From Methylothermaceae bacterium (GTDB taxonomy: Bacteria; Pseudomonadota; Gammaproteobacteria; Methylococcales; Methylothermaceae): a stretch of 22,276 bases of DNA. The translations under genes were made by a program, and so were the position numbers. Under the pieces are notes generated by a model, which was not told the DNA's origin, ran no database searches, and saw only the letters and a list, made by a program, of their open reading frames with translations. Below, in pieces: positions 1-9,150 of the stretch (positions within the stretch are counted from its first letter, which is position 1; the number at the start of each line of letters is the position of its first letter). The stretch is from contig JALVSV010000525.1 in the NCBI GenBank assembly GCA_027024125.1, positions 1 through 22,276 on the forward strand, given 5' to 3'.

Positions 1-1
1 G

Positions 2-1000
2 CGCTTTGACCGGCAAGTGACCGTGGGGCTGCCCGATATCCGTGGGCGTGAACAGATCCTCAAGGTACATCTGCGCAAGGTTCCGACCGCCGACGATGTG
101 GATCCCAAGGTAATTGCCAGGGGGACGCCCGGCTTCTCCGGGGCTGATCTGGCCAACCTGGTCAACGAGGCCTCCCTGTTTGCTGCCCGCTCCAACAAGA
201 AGTTGGTGGATATGAATGATCTCGACAAGGCCAAGGACAAGATCCTAATGGGTGCCGAGCGTCGTTCCATGGTGATGAGCGAGGAAGAGAAACGGATGAC
301 GGCCTATCATGAGGCAGGTCATGCCATCGTGGGACTGACCGTGCCGGAGCATGACCCTGTCTACAAGGTCAGCATCATGCCACGGGGCAGGGCCTTGGGG
401 ATCACCATGTTCCTGCCGGAAAGGGACCAGTATTCGGCCTCCAAACGAAAACTGGAAAGCCAGATCTCCAGTCTGTTCGGGGGACGTATTGCTGAGGCGT
501 TGATCTTCGGTGATGATGCCATCACAACCGGCGCTTCCAATGACATCGAGCGGGCGACCGACCTAGCCCGTAACATGGTGACCAAATGGGGCCTGTCGGA
601 ACGGATGGGGCCTTTGGCCTATGCCGAAGATGAGGGCGAAGTGTTCCTGGGCCGTTCGGTGACCCAGCACAAGCATATGTCCGAGGCTACCGCCAAACTG
701 ATCGACGAGGAGATCCGGGTGATCATCGATCGTAACTACGATCGAGCCGAGCGCATCCTCAAGGAGCATATGGACGAGCTCCATAATATGGCTGAGGCCT
801 TGGTCAAGTATGAGACGATCGATCGTAATCAGATCGATGCCATCATGGATGGAAGGACGCCTCCTCCACCCAAGGACTGGGAGGATACCCCGCCAACCGA
901 AGGCCAGGGAGCCGACAAGGAAGAAGGGAAAAAAGAAGGATCTGTCACTTCACCTGGGATCAGTCCCGTCGGAGGTCCCGCCGGCCAGCACTACGAATAA
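2..1000 (+). CDS. ftsH: ATP-dependent zinc metalloprotease FtsH, C-terminal part (5' end outside window)
   Basis: Membrane-anchored AAA+ protease that degrades misfolded membrane proteins and short-lived regulators such as LpxC in relatives. The reading frame is open from base 2 (RFDRQ, the family's arginine-finger segment), so the N-terminal membrane anchor and Walker motifs lie upstream of the window. Visible are the end of the AAA domain ([18 protein letters not shown]), the peptidase zinc site HEAGH at 308-322, and the conserved GGR and TGASND segments. The roughly 40-residue tail is charged and proline-rich, ending GQHYE, as is common for proteobacterial FtsH. The gene stops at TAA and is followed directly by a strong terminator, so it is the last gene of its transcription unit. 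folP, usually next, is missing. Identity is certain; only the start is unseen. Confidence 0.98.
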   Translation, partial: RFDRQVTVGLPDIRGREQILKVHLRKVPTADDVDPKVIARGTPGFSGADLANLVNEASLFAARSNKKLVDMNDLDKAKDKILMGAERRSMVMSEEEKRMTAYHEAGHAIVGLTVPEHDPVYKVSIMPRGRALGITMFLPERDQYSASKRKLESQISSLFGGRIAEALIFGDDAITTGASNDIERATDLARNMVTKWGLSERMGPLAYAEDEGEVFLGRSVTQHKHMSEATAKLIDEEIRVIIDRNYDRAERILKEHMDELHNMAEALVKYETIDRNQIDAIMDGRTPPPPKDWEDTPPTEGQGADKEEGKKEGSVTSPGISPVGGPAGQHYE

Positions 1001-1011
1001 GCCTGGCTGGC

Positions 1012-1051
1012 AAAAACCCCGTACTTCAATGAGTGAAGTACGGGGTTTTTT
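1012..1051 (+). terminator. Intrinsic terminator of ftsH
   Basis: A perfect 12-bp stem (CCCCGTACTTCA at 1017-1028 with its complement at 1034-1045) and a 5-base loop, flanked by AAAAA before and TTTTTT after. It begins 11 bases after the ftsH stop codon. The A-run and T-run could extend the stem and make it work on the other strand too, but no gene reads into it from the right. It separates ftsH from glmM. Confidence 0.93.
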
Positions 1052-1068
1052 ATTGGGTGCTTTGTGCG

Positions 1069-1245
1069 GTTCTCAAGCAGGGCCCTGCCATCTTTCCGGG
1101 GTCGAGGCAATTGGGCTGCTTCGAAAAACGCCGGGAATACCTTCCGGCAGGCTCCACTCCGGCTTCTCTGCCGGTGAGGCTATTAATCAGGCCGATTCTC
1201 TTCTGTCCGTACTTTATGTGTTTAAATGGCGTGATTCTGGATTAT
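1069..1245 (+). repeat. Intergenic repeat element, copy A (ftsH-glmM gap)
   Basis: The 64-base core at 1118-1181 starts GCTTCGAAAAACGCCG and ends GCCGGTGAGGCT. It matches the reverse complement of 3006-3069 at about 55 of 64 positions. Weaker similarity to copy B continues on both sides: a left arm from about 1069 (TTCT...CAGG...) and a right arm holding GTGTTTAAAT and ATTCTGGATTA. The core contains a small hairpin (CCGGC, 6-base loop, GCCGG). Reading frames across it are repeat-derived and not credible genes. With the terminator and the glmM promoter, this accounts for the 323-base gap 1001-1323. The family resembles dispersed intergenic repeats common in gammaproteobacteria; I cannot name it. 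Confidence 0.82.
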
Positions 1246-1257
1246 AAAGAGGGTCGC

Positions 1258-1286
1258 TTAAGTAAACGCTGCCTTTGCCCTATACT
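1258..1286 (+). promoter_or_regulatory. Possible sigma70 promoter of glmM
   Basis: A good -10 hexamer TATACT lies at 1281-1286, 17 bases after a weak -35 (TTAAGT, 1258-1263). A promoter is expected here because the ftsH terminator isolates glmM. The -35 match is poor, so the exact site is uncertain. Confidence 0.4.
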
Positions 1287-1323
1287 GAAAAAAATACCAG
1301 CAATCTTTTAAGGGAGGCATTTC

Positions 1324-2664
1324 ATGGCGACGCATTATTTCGGTACCGATGGAATTCGTGGAAAGGTAGGCGAATTTCCAATAACGCCTGATTTCGTCTT
1401 GAAGTTGGGATGGGCTGCAGGGCAGGTGTTTCGTGGAGAAGGGCCGGCCCATGTGTTGGTCGGGAAGGATACCCGCATCTCAGGTTACATGTTTGAATCT
1501 GCATTGGAGGCGGGATTGTCCGCGGCCGGTGTGGATACCCAGCTGTTGGGTCCCATGCCGACACCCGGTATAGCCTACCTGACCCGAACTTTGAGAGCCA
1601 AAGCAGGCATCGTCATCAGTGCTTCTCATAACGCCTATCCAGATAATGGGATCAAGTTTTTTTCTGCTGAAGGCAAGAAGTTGCCTGATGAGATCGAAGT
1701 GGAGATCGAGGCAATGCTGGATCGGCCGATGACGACCGAGGCCTCCGAAAGCCTGGGAAAAGCAGTTAGGATTGATGATGCCAGGGGGCGGTATATCGAA
1801 TTCTGCAAGAGTACGGTGCCTTCTTGTATGGAATTAAACGGTCTCTCCATCGTCCTCGATTGTGCGCACGGAGCGACCTATCACATAGCGCCCCATGTGT
1901 TCAGTGAAGTTGGTGCACGAGTGGAAGCCATAGGTGTGGATCCCAATGGCCTGAACATCAACGAAAATTGTGGCTCTACCAAGCCGGAAGCGTTGCAGCG
2001 TGAAGTGGTCTCCAGAAGAGCGGACCTGGGTATCGCATTCGATGGTGATGGTGACCGGGTGATCATGGTGGACCATACGGGTGCATTGGTGGATGGCGAT
2101 GAATTGCTATATGTAATCGCTGCCTCAAGAATGGCGGCAGAGAAGTTACAGGGTCCTGTGGTGGGGACGCTGATGACGAATCTGGGGCTGGAGCACGCAC
2201 TGTCGTCGTTGGGCGTGGAGCTTAAGCGTGCCCAGGTGGGGGACCGTTTCGTAATGGAACTTCTCGAATCCAACGATGGCATTCTGGGAGGAGAGAATTC
2301 CGGACACATCATCTGTCTGGATCGCACCACTACAGGTGACGCGATCGTTGCTGCGCTGCAGGTGTTGGCAGAAATGTGGCGGAGCGGAAAATCCCTCCAT
2401 GAACTCAAGCAGGGCATGCAGAAATATCCTCAGGTACTCCACAATGTGCGGGTGAAGGAAAAGCCCCGCAATCTGAACGAGATCGAGCCGCTTTGCCAGG
2501 CAAGGCAAGCGATAGAGAGCAAGCTCAATGGTAGTGGTCGGGTGCTTCTGCGGCCCTCGGGTACCGAGCCGGTGATACGGGTGATGATCGAAGGGCAGGA
2601 CGAGGTACTTGTCGACCAGTTGGCGCGGGAATTGGCGGAGGCAGTTCAGCATGTGCTAGGCTGA
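1324..2664 (+). CDS. glmM: Phosphoglucosamine mutase GlmM
   Basis: Converts glucosamine-6-phosphate to glucosamine-1-phosphate, the step before GlmU on the way to UDP-GlcNAc for peptidoglycan and LPS; cytoplasmic. At 446 aa it has the family length (E. coli 445). The active-site phosphoserine loop ISASHN places Ser101 at the catalytic position. The Mg2+ loop DGDGDR is at 240-245, the sugar-binding loop GGENSGH at 322-328, and the C-terminal phosphate-binding [15 protein letters not shown] at about 410-424. The ATG is preceded by AAGGGAGG at 1310-1317, which settles the start. The gene stands alone between two repeat-filled gaps; the usual partners folP upstream and secG or tpiA downstream are absent. 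Nothing in the protein suggests loss of function. Confidence 0.98.
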   Translation: MATHYFGTDGIRGKVGEFPITPDFVLKLGWAAGQVFRGEGPAHVLVGKDTRISGYMFESALEAGLSAAGVDTQLLGPMPTPGIAYLTRTLRAKAGIVISASHNAYPDNGIKFFSAEGKKLPDEIEVEIEAMLDRPMTTEASESLGKAVRIDDARGRYIEFCKSTVPSCMELNGLSIVLDCAHGATYHIAPHVFSEVGARVEAIGVDPNGLNINENCGSTKPEALQREVVSRRADLGIAFDGDGDRVIMVDHTGALVDGDELLYVIAASRMAAEKLQGPVVGTLMTNLGLEHALSSLGVELKRAQVGDRFVMELLESNDGILGGENSGHIICLDRTTTGDAIVAALQVLAEMWRSGKSLHELKQGMQKYPQVLHNVRVKEKPRNLNEIEPLCQARQAIESKLNGSGRVLLRPSGTEPVIRVMIEGQDEVLVDQLARELAEAVQHVLG

Positions 2665-2669
2665 CCCGA

Positions 2670-2882
2670 GATTAGGGTTCCGTCATCAATCAAGGTCAGG
2701 AAAAGGGAGCTTTATCGAAAAACGCCGTCGATACTTTCTTGTTGCGCAATCCTGCTGTGCAAGAAAGTCCTGCCCAAACATCCCTTTCCGGGCGCTCGCC
2801 CGGCTGTGAAAGTCCACTGGACTTTATTTAGGTCCGACTCGCCCCTGTAGGTACACGTTGGGCTTCCTTGCCCGCGTGGCCT
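2670..2882 (+). repeat. Intergenic repeat element, copy C (interrupted), just after glmM
   Basis: Same family and orientation as copy A, but the core is split. The left arm (AGGGTTCCGTCATCAATC, from about 2676) begins just after the glmM stop. The left core TCGAAAAACGCCG is at 2715-2727, continuing weakly to about 2735. The right core CCTGTAGG...GGGCTTCCTTGCCC lies at about 2843-2882. Between them is an extra segment of about 107 bases made of three hairpins (separate entry). The core hairpin is kept with different bases from copies A and B (GGGC/GCCC instead of GCCGGC/GCCGGC). No credible gene lies here. Confidence 0.7.
2733..2825. repeat. Three consecutive inverted repeats inside copy C
   Basis: Stem 1: ACTTTCTTG (2733-2741) with CAAGAAAGT (2760-2768), 9 bp perfect. 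Stem 2: CCGGGCG (2788-2794) with CGCCCGG (2797-2803), 7 bp perfect around 2 bases. Stem 3: AAAGTCCA (2809-2816) with TGGACTTT (2818-2825), 8 bp perfect around one base. None is followed by a T-run on the plus strand, so they do not look like a standard terminator of glmM. They resemble small palindromic REP-like units inserted into the larger repeat. Confidence 0.72.
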
Positions 2883-2896
2883 TGGAATCAGAGCAT

Positions 2897-3119
2897 CTGC
2901 CCTGTGGCTTGAATAGATGATTGATGGAACCCTGATCCAGAATGCAGGACCACGTGATTTAAACACGTAACGGATTGAATGAAGGGGCAGGTGGTTTGAT
3001 TTGAAAGCCTCGCCGGCAGGGAGGCCGGCGTGGAGCCTACAGGGAAGTATTCACGGCGTTTTTCGAAGCAGATCACCTGCCCCGGGCCCGAATAGATGAC
3101 GGAGTCCTGATCCAGAATG
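2897..3119 (-). repeat. Intergenic repeat element, copy B (inverted), glmM-ilvB gap
   Basis: The core 3006-3069 is the reverse complement of copy A's core (about 55 of 64 identical) and contains GCCGGC-6 bases-GCCGGC. The element is bounded by two related direct repeats of about 45 bases, 2897-2944 and 3077-3119, sharing GAATAGATGA and CCTGATCCAGAATG. Between 2944 and 3006 it carries CACGTGATTTAAACACGT, matching the right arm of copy A. Together with copy C this fills nearly all of the 537 bases between glmM and the chosen ilvB start; no gene is visible there. Confidence 0.82.
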
Positions 3120-3140
3120 ACATTTCCTTGACGATAAAAC

Positions 3141-3173
3141 ACGGTTTAAGTTAACTTAAACCGTTTATTTTTT
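3141..3173 (+). promoter_or_regulatory. Perfect 24-bp palindrome plus T-rich run before ilvB
   Basis: Positions 3141-3164 read the same on both strands (half-site ACGGTTTAAGTT), and TTATTTTTT follows at 3165-3173. As RNA it gives a 10-bp stem with a TTAA loop and a U-rich tail, the form of an intrinsic terminator or attenuator, although the stem is AT-rich. As DNA it could be a dimeric regulator's operator: TTGACG at 3128-3133 could be a -35 whose -10 would fall inside the palindrome, but no good -10 is visible. I found no leader ORF rich in Ile, Val or Leu codons upstream. Confidence 0.6.
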
Positions 3174-3201
3174 GAATGGCGAATTATCGCAGGGGTATCG
3201 A

Positions 3202-4931
3202 GTGGATCTGAGTGGCGCTGAAATTGTGGTTCAGGCCTTGAAGGACGAAGGGGTCGAATTTATCTTCGGCTACCCGGGTGGGGCGGTGTTGCATATCTAT
3301 GATGCCCTGTTCGGCCAGGAGGACGTGAAGCACGTATTGGTCCGGCACGAACAGGGTGCTACCCATATGGCCGATGGATATGCTCGTGCCACCGGGAAAA
3401 CCGGCGTTGTTCTGGCGACATCGGGGCCTGGGGCGACCAATCTGGTGACTGGGATAGCAACCGCCTACATGGATTCCATCCCTATGGTCATTCTCACTGG
3501 ACAGGTCCCTACACCGGTCATTGGCAGTGATGCATTCCAGGAATGCGATACCGTTGGCATCACCCGTCCTTGTGTCAAACACAATTTTTTGGTCAAGGAT
3601 CGCGGGGAACTGGCGGAAACCATCAAGAAGGCATTTTACATTGCTTCAACCGGCAGACCAGGGCCGGTCTTGGTGGATATCCCCAAGGACATCACGGATC
3701 CGAATGTCAAGGTTCCCTACCATTACCCTGACTCGGTTTCCTTGCGTTCCTACAAGCCCAAGGTGAAGGGGAATCCCCGCCAGATCAAAAAGGCTACGGA
3801 AATGATTTTGTCCGCCAGACGGCCGATGATCTATTCCGGTGGTGGTGTGGTCTTGGGTGAGGCTGCCAGTGAATTGACCGAATTGACCCGCTGGTTGAAT
3901 TTCCCCATTACCAGCACCCTGATGGGGCTGGGTGCCTATCCTGGAAGTGACCGCCAGTTCCTCGGCATGCTGGGTATGCACGGCACTTACGAGGCCAACA
4001 TGGCGATGCACGAGTGTGACGTGCTCATTGCCATTGGGGCCCGTTTCGATGACCGGGTGACTGGAAAACTGGACGAATTCTGCCCCTATGCCAAAGTGAT
4101 CCATATTGATGTGGACCCTGCCTCCATCGCCAAGAATGTACCGGTGGACATACCCATCGTCGGCCAGGTCAAACCAGTGCTGACGGATCTGATTTCCTTG
4201 CTCAAGTCTTCAGGCCATCAACCGAATCCCGAGGATCTGGAATCCTGGTGGGCCCGGATTGAACAATGGCGGTCGATTGAATGTTTGCGCTATGACCGCA
4301 AAAGCACTCTGATCAAACCGCAATACGTGATTGAACAGTTGTGGGAAATTACCGGGGGAGATGCCTACGTCACTTCCGATGTGGGGCAGCACCAGATGTG
4401 GGTGGCCCAGTATTATCATTTTGAAAAGCCTAGGCGATGGATCAACTCTGGCGGTCTGGGAACCATGGGGTTCGGGATGCCGGCAGCGGTCGGAGTGAAG
4501 CTTGCCCATCCTGATGCGGATGTGGTCTGTGTGACCGGCGAAGCCAGTATTCAGATGTGTATCCAGGAGTTGTCAACTGCGTTGCAGTACAAGGCACCGA
4601 TCAAAATCGTCAACCTGAACAATCGCTACATGGGTATGGTCCGGCAGTGGCAGGAGTTTACCTATGAGAGCCGTTATTCCCACTCATACATGGATACCAT
4701 TCCCGATTTCGTCCGTCTGGCGGAAGCCTACGGTCATGTGGGCATGCGGATTGAAAAACCTGAAGAGGTCAGACCGGCGCTTGAGGAGGCGTTTGCCCTG
4801 AAGGATCGGTTGGTGTTCCTGGATTTCATCACCGACCGGACAGAAAACGTCTATCCCATGGTGGAGGCTGGCAAAGCTCAACACCAGATGCGCCTTCCTC
4901 CCTGGATTTCAACGGACAGGGAGCTTGCCTG

Positions 4932-4932
<1 letters not shown>
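3202..4932 (+). CDS. ilvB: Acetolactate synthase large subunit
   Basis: TPP-, FAD- and Mg2+-dependent enzyme that condenses two pyruvates to acetolactate (valine, leucine) or pyruvate with 2-oxobutyrate (isoleucine). I chose GTG 3202 (576 aa, starting MDLSGAEIVV). It has AGGGG 6 bases upstream and matches the length of E. coli IlvI (574 aa). A TTG at 3172 would add 10 residues but sits against the palindrome without a ribosome site. Domains are N-terminal TPP-binding (catalytic Glu50 in RHEQGATHMADGYARA), central FAD-binding (GARFDDRVTGK), and C-terminal TPP/Mg2+ binding. The last motif reads GEASIQM (446-452)...NN (473-474) rather than GDG, a variant I recall from beta- and gammaproteobacterial homologues. 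First gene of ilvB-ilvH-ilvC-pssA. It could equally be labelled ilvI. Confidence 0.96.
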
Positions 4933-6480
<1,548 letters not shown>

Positions 6481-6514
6481 TGCGTACTGATACCATTGGT
6501 GTTTGGTGATGTGA

Positions 6515-7264
6515 GTGCAGATTAAGATGCGGGCAAGGCGGCGGGGCATCTATCTGTTGCCCAATTTGTTTACGACCGGTTGTCTGTTTTGTGGTTTCTA
6601 TGCCGTTACCGCGGCAATGAACGACCGCTTCGAGACCGCCGCCCTCCTCGTCTTCACTGCCATGGTCATGGATGGTCTGGATGGACGGGTGGCCCGTCTG
6701 ACCAATACTCAAACTGCCTTTGGAGCGGAATACGACAGCTTGTCCGACATGGTGTCGTTTGGGATGTCTCCAGCGTTGGTGATGTATTTGTGGTCCTTGT
6801 CCACGCTTTCCAGGCTGGGCTGGTTTGCGGCATTTGTATACACGGCCGCCGCCGCTTTACGTTTGGCCCGGTTCAATACTCAGATCGGAGTGGAAGACAA
6901 GCGCTATTTTCAGGGGCTGCCGAGCCCTTCGGCGGCAGCAGTCGTTGTCGGTTTTATCTGGATGAGTGAGACCTATGGTCTGAATGGCGAGGCAATGCGT
7001 TACGTAGCGGTGGCACTGACGACCGTAACGGCGTTGCTGATGGTCAGCAATATCCGATATTACAGTTTCAAGGAGGTAGATGTTCGGGGACGGGTGCCTT
7101 TTATGGTGGTCATCCTTGTCATGCTGGTATTTGCCATCGTATTCACCAACCCCCAGTTGATGTTGTTTGTGATCTTCGCCGGTTATGCGGTTTCAGGACC
7201 ATTGATGACGTTAATCTTGTTGCAGCGCCACCGAATTCGTAAGCGACGCAGGACCGGCTCCTGA
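6515..7264 (+). CDS. pssA: CDP-diacylglycerol-serine O-phosphatidyltransferase
   Basis: Makes phosphatidylserine from CDP-diacylglycerol and serine, the precursor of phosphatidylethanolamine, in the inner membrane. It carries the CDP-alcohol phosphatidyltransferase signature DG-xx-AR-x8-G-xxx-D-xxx-D (MDGLDGRVARLTN...GAEYDSLSDMVSFG), so it is the integral-membrane subclass II type, not the E. coli phospholipase-D-like PssA. Several hydrophobic helices follow, ending in a basic tail (RHRIRKRRR). The start is uncertain: GTG 6515 (249 aa) or ATG 6527 (245 aa); neither has a clear ribosome site. It lies 34 bases after ilvC. ilvC-pssA-leuA order recurs in proteobacteria although the pathways are unrelated, so the link is probably historical. 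Confidence 0.94.
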   Translation: MQIKMRARRRGIYLLPNLFTTGCLFCGFYAVTAAMNDRFETAALLVFTAMVMDGLDGRVARLTNTQTAFGAEYDSLSDMVSFGMSPALVMYLWSLSTLSRLGWFAAFVYTAAAALRLARFNTQIGVEDKRYFQGLPSPSAAAVVVGFIWMSETYGLNGEAMRYVAVALTTVTALLMVSNIRYYSFKEVDVRGRVPFMVVILVMLVFAIVFTNPQLMLFVIFAGYAVSGPLMTLILLQRHRIRKRRRTGS

Positions 7265-7316
7265 TTTTATAACCGGGCCTGCTTGTCGGAGGTCGTGGTG
7301 AATCCAGTCCTCATAC

Positions 7317-7345
7317 TTGGCAAGTTTCTCCGAAGCGGGTATATT
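7317..7345 (+). promoter_or_regulatory. Predicted sigma70 promoter for leuA
   Basis: TTGGCA (7317-7322) and TATATT (7340-7345) are separated by exactly 17 bases, with five of six consensus matches in each hexamer. The start of transcription would be near 7351-7353, giving a leader of about 250 bases before leuA. This is the best promoter match noticed in the window. The 341-base gap 7265-7605 contains this promoter, a short Leu-rich ORF and a hairpin, and otherwise nothing recognisable. Confidence 0.62.
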
Positions 7346-7447
7346 TCCTCGTATGGAATGGATTGTTTTGCAAACATGAATATTGCTGCTTCTTCCCCTT
7401 CCCTCATGTTAAACCGGCTCGTCCTGGTCTATGGGAGCTATGTTTGG

Positions 7448-7534
7448 ATGGGTGATGCTCTTTTGGGTGTTCATATCCAACATCATGGCAAGGATGGAGG
7501 GGGCTCATTGGTACTGCGTCTGCTACCCCGCTAA
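7448..7534 (+). CDS. Possible leucine-rich leader peptide upstream of leuA (28 aa)
   Basis: A 28-codon ORF, ATG to TAA, starting MGDALLGVHI and ending SLVLRLLPR. Four of the last eight codons are Leu (TTG, CTG, CTG, CTA). GGGAG at 7433-7437 lies 10 bases before the ATG, a longer spacing than ideal. Upstream in-frame ATGs at 7376 and 7406 would give 52 or 42 aa but lack ribosome sites. The stop codon lies in the loop of a hairpin (7522-7542), and the ORF sits between a predicted promoter and leuA, the context of a leucine attenuator. E. coli LeuL is also 28 aa, with no other similarity. No terminator with a T-run follows, so the assignment is tentative. Confidence 0.35.
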   Translation: MGDALLGVHIQHHGKDGGGSLVLRLLPR

Positions 7535-7542
7535 GGGGTGGC
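7522..7542 (+). other. Hairpin overlapping the end of the putative leuA leader ORF
   Basis: GCTACCCC (7522-7529) pairs with GGGGTGGC (7535-7542), 8 bp including one G-U, with loop GCTAA containing the stop codon TAA. The CCCC arm could instead pair with the GGGGG run at about 7498-7503 inside the ORF, so two exclusive folds are possible. There is no T-run after it (AATCATATTGATT follows, itself a small inverted repeat), so it is not a plain terminator. Confidence 0.5.
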
Positions 7543-7605
7543 AATCATATTGATTACTTTGTCGTTGACCTATTTATGCAGTACTTGAACGGAGTCCCAT
7601 GATTC

Positions 7606-9150
7606 ATGAAAGATAAACTCGTCATTTTCGATACCACATTGCGCGACGGAGAACAAAGCCCCGGCGCCTCCATGAACCGAGAAGAAAAAGTCCGCATCGC
7701 CAAGGCATTGGAGCGACTGAGGGTCGATGTGATCGAGGCTGGCTTTCCAGCCGCCAGCCCCGGGGATTTCGAAGCGGTTCAGGCGATAGCGGCCACTATC
7801 GAAGAGAGCGGTGTCTGTGGCCTGGCCAGAGCTCTGGACAGTGACATTGATCGTGCCGGTGAGGCGCTGAAAGCGGCCAAACGTCCTCGAATACATACTT
7901 TTATTGCTACGTCGCCGATTCACATGCAACACAAGCTGCGGATGAACGCCGAACAGGTGGTGGAACGCGCCGTGGCGGCAGTGACAAGGGCGAGGAAATA
8001 CACCGATGACGTGGAGTTTTCTCCCGAGGATGCCGGTCGCAGTGAAGAAGACTTTCTCTGTCGTATCATCGAGGCGGTGATTGCTGCCGGAGCCACCACG
8101 ATCAATATACCGGATACAGTGGGCTATAGCCTTCCCCACGAATTCGGTGCCCTGATCGGGCGCTTACGCGAACGCATTTCCAATTCCGACAAGGCGGTGT
8201 TTTCGGTTCATTGCCATAACGATCTGGGATTGGCGGTGGCCAACTCCCTTTCGGCAGTGCTGAGTGGTGCCCGGCAGGTGGAATGTACCATCAATGGCTT
8301 AGGAGAGCGGGCGGGCAATGCGGCACTGGAGGAAGTGGTCATGGCCCTGCGTACCCGCCAGGATGCTTTTCCCTGTGAGGTGACAGTCAATGCCAGGGAG
8401 ATTGTTCCGTGTTCCAAGTTGGTTTCCAGTATTACCGGTTTTCCCGTGCAGCCAAACAAAGCCATCGTGGGGGCCAATGCTTTTGCCCATGAGTCCGGCA
8501 TCCATCAGGACGGGGTGCTCAAGAGTCGGGAGACGTATGAAATCATGCGTGCCGAGGATGTGGGCTGGAGCGCCAATCGGATGGTGCTTGGCAAGCATTC
8601 CGGACGCAATGCCTTCCGTACCCGAATGCGTGAATTGGGGGTGGAATTCGAATCGGAAGAGATGCTCAACGAGGTTTTTGCCCGCTTCAAGCAGTTGGCG
8701 GACAAAAAACACGAGATCTTTGACGAGGATCTGCAGGCGCTGATTTCTGAGCAGATCTTCGAGGCCGAGGCTGAGAGGGTCAGGCTGATATCACTGCATG
8801 TCTGTGCCGATACCGGTGAGATCCCCAGAGCCCACGTGGTGCTGAAGGTCGATGGAGTGGAGAAGACGGGAGACGCCGAAGGCAGCGGGGTCGTGGATGC
8901 GACCTTCAAGGCCATTGAGGCCCAGCTGAAGACTGGAACCACCCTGCTGCTTTACTCGGTCAACAATATCACCAGTGGGACCGATTCCCAGGGGGAAGTG
9001 ACAGTACGATTGGAGAAGGGCGGCAGGGTCGTCAATGGTCAGGGGGCCGATACCGATATCGTGATCGCCTCTGCCAAGGCCTATGTCAACGCGGTCAACA
9101 AACTGCTTAGCCCGGTCAGGCGCAAGCATCCCCAGGCGGCGGACGTCTAG
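7606..9150 (+). CDS. leuA: 2-isopropylmalate synthase
   Basis: Condenses acetyl-CoA with 2-ketoisovalerate, the committed step of leucine synthesis; cytoplasmic. It is 514 aa against 523 in E. coli. The catalytic TIM barrel shows [12 protein letters not shown] (9-20), the metal-binding HCHNDLG (202-208) and GLGERAGNA (231-239). The linker carries GKHSGRNAF, and the C-terminal LeuA dimer domain (from about residue 370) binds leucine for feedback inhibition. The start at 7606 has GGAG at 7591-7594, 11 bases upstream; an ATG at 7599 opens only a five-codon ORF in another frame. It begins a group with udg, lysR and pilZ, and probably has its own promoter at 7317-7345. Confidence 0.98.
   Translation: MKDKLVIFDTTLRDGEQSPGASMNREEKVRIAKALERLRVDVIEAGFPAASPGDFEAVQAIAATIEESGVCGLARALDSDIDRAGEALKAAKRPRIHTFIATSPIHMQHKLRMNAEQVVERAVAAVTRARKYTDDVEFSPEDAGRSEEDFLCRIIEAVIAAGATTINIPDTVGYSLPHEFGALIGRLRERISNSDKAVFSVHCHNDLGLAVANSLSAVLSGARQVECTINGLGERAGNAALEEVVMALRTRQDAFPCEVTVNAREIVPCSKLVSSITGFPVQPNKAIVGANAFAHESGIHQDGVLKSRETYEIMRAEDVGWSANRMVLGKHSGRNAFRTRMRELGVEFESEEMLNEVFARFKQLADKKHEIFDEDLQALISEQIFEAEAERVRLISLHVCADTGEIPRAHVVLKVDGVEKTGDAEGSGVVDATFKAIEAQLKTGTTLLLYSVNNITSGTDSQGEVTVRLEKGGRVVNGQGADTDIVIASAKAYVNAVNKLLSPVRRKHPQAADV

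Noticed and set aside
1033..1311. Open frame in the ftsH-glmM gap with a peptide similar to one in 2888-3142 (EKRREY...GSTPASLP)
   Set aside because: The shared peptide is a translation of the intergenic repeat core on its two copies; no ribosome site or independent protein signature.
2826..2850. T-arm-like string GGTCCGACTC suggesting a tRNA after glmM
   Set aside because: No acceptor stem, D-arm or anticodon arm can be placed around it, and it falls in the hairpin-rich insert of copy C.
1118..3069. Repeats as a CRISPR array
   Set aside because: Only three diverged copies, in opposite orientations, without regular spacers or cas genes.
1118..3069. Invertible glmM segment driven by the flanking inverted repeats
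   Set aside because: The copies are short (64-base core) and only about 86% identical, no recombinase is nearby, and inverting a single essential gene has no evident rationale.
2888..3142. Minus-strand open frame in the glmM-ilvB gap
   Set aside because: It lies entirely across repeat copy B and the flanking direct repeats; the similarity to the frame in copy A is DNA repeat similarity.
3172..3201. TTG start for ilvB ten codons upstream
   Set aside because: It has no ribosome site and abuts the palindrome's T-run; GTG 3202 has AGGGG at proper spacing and fits the family N-terminus.
7283..7534. Full 83-codon frame before leuA as a real protein gene
   Set aside because: Its 5' part lies upstream of and across the predicted promoter and has no protein signature; only the last 28 codons are kept as a tentative leader peptide.
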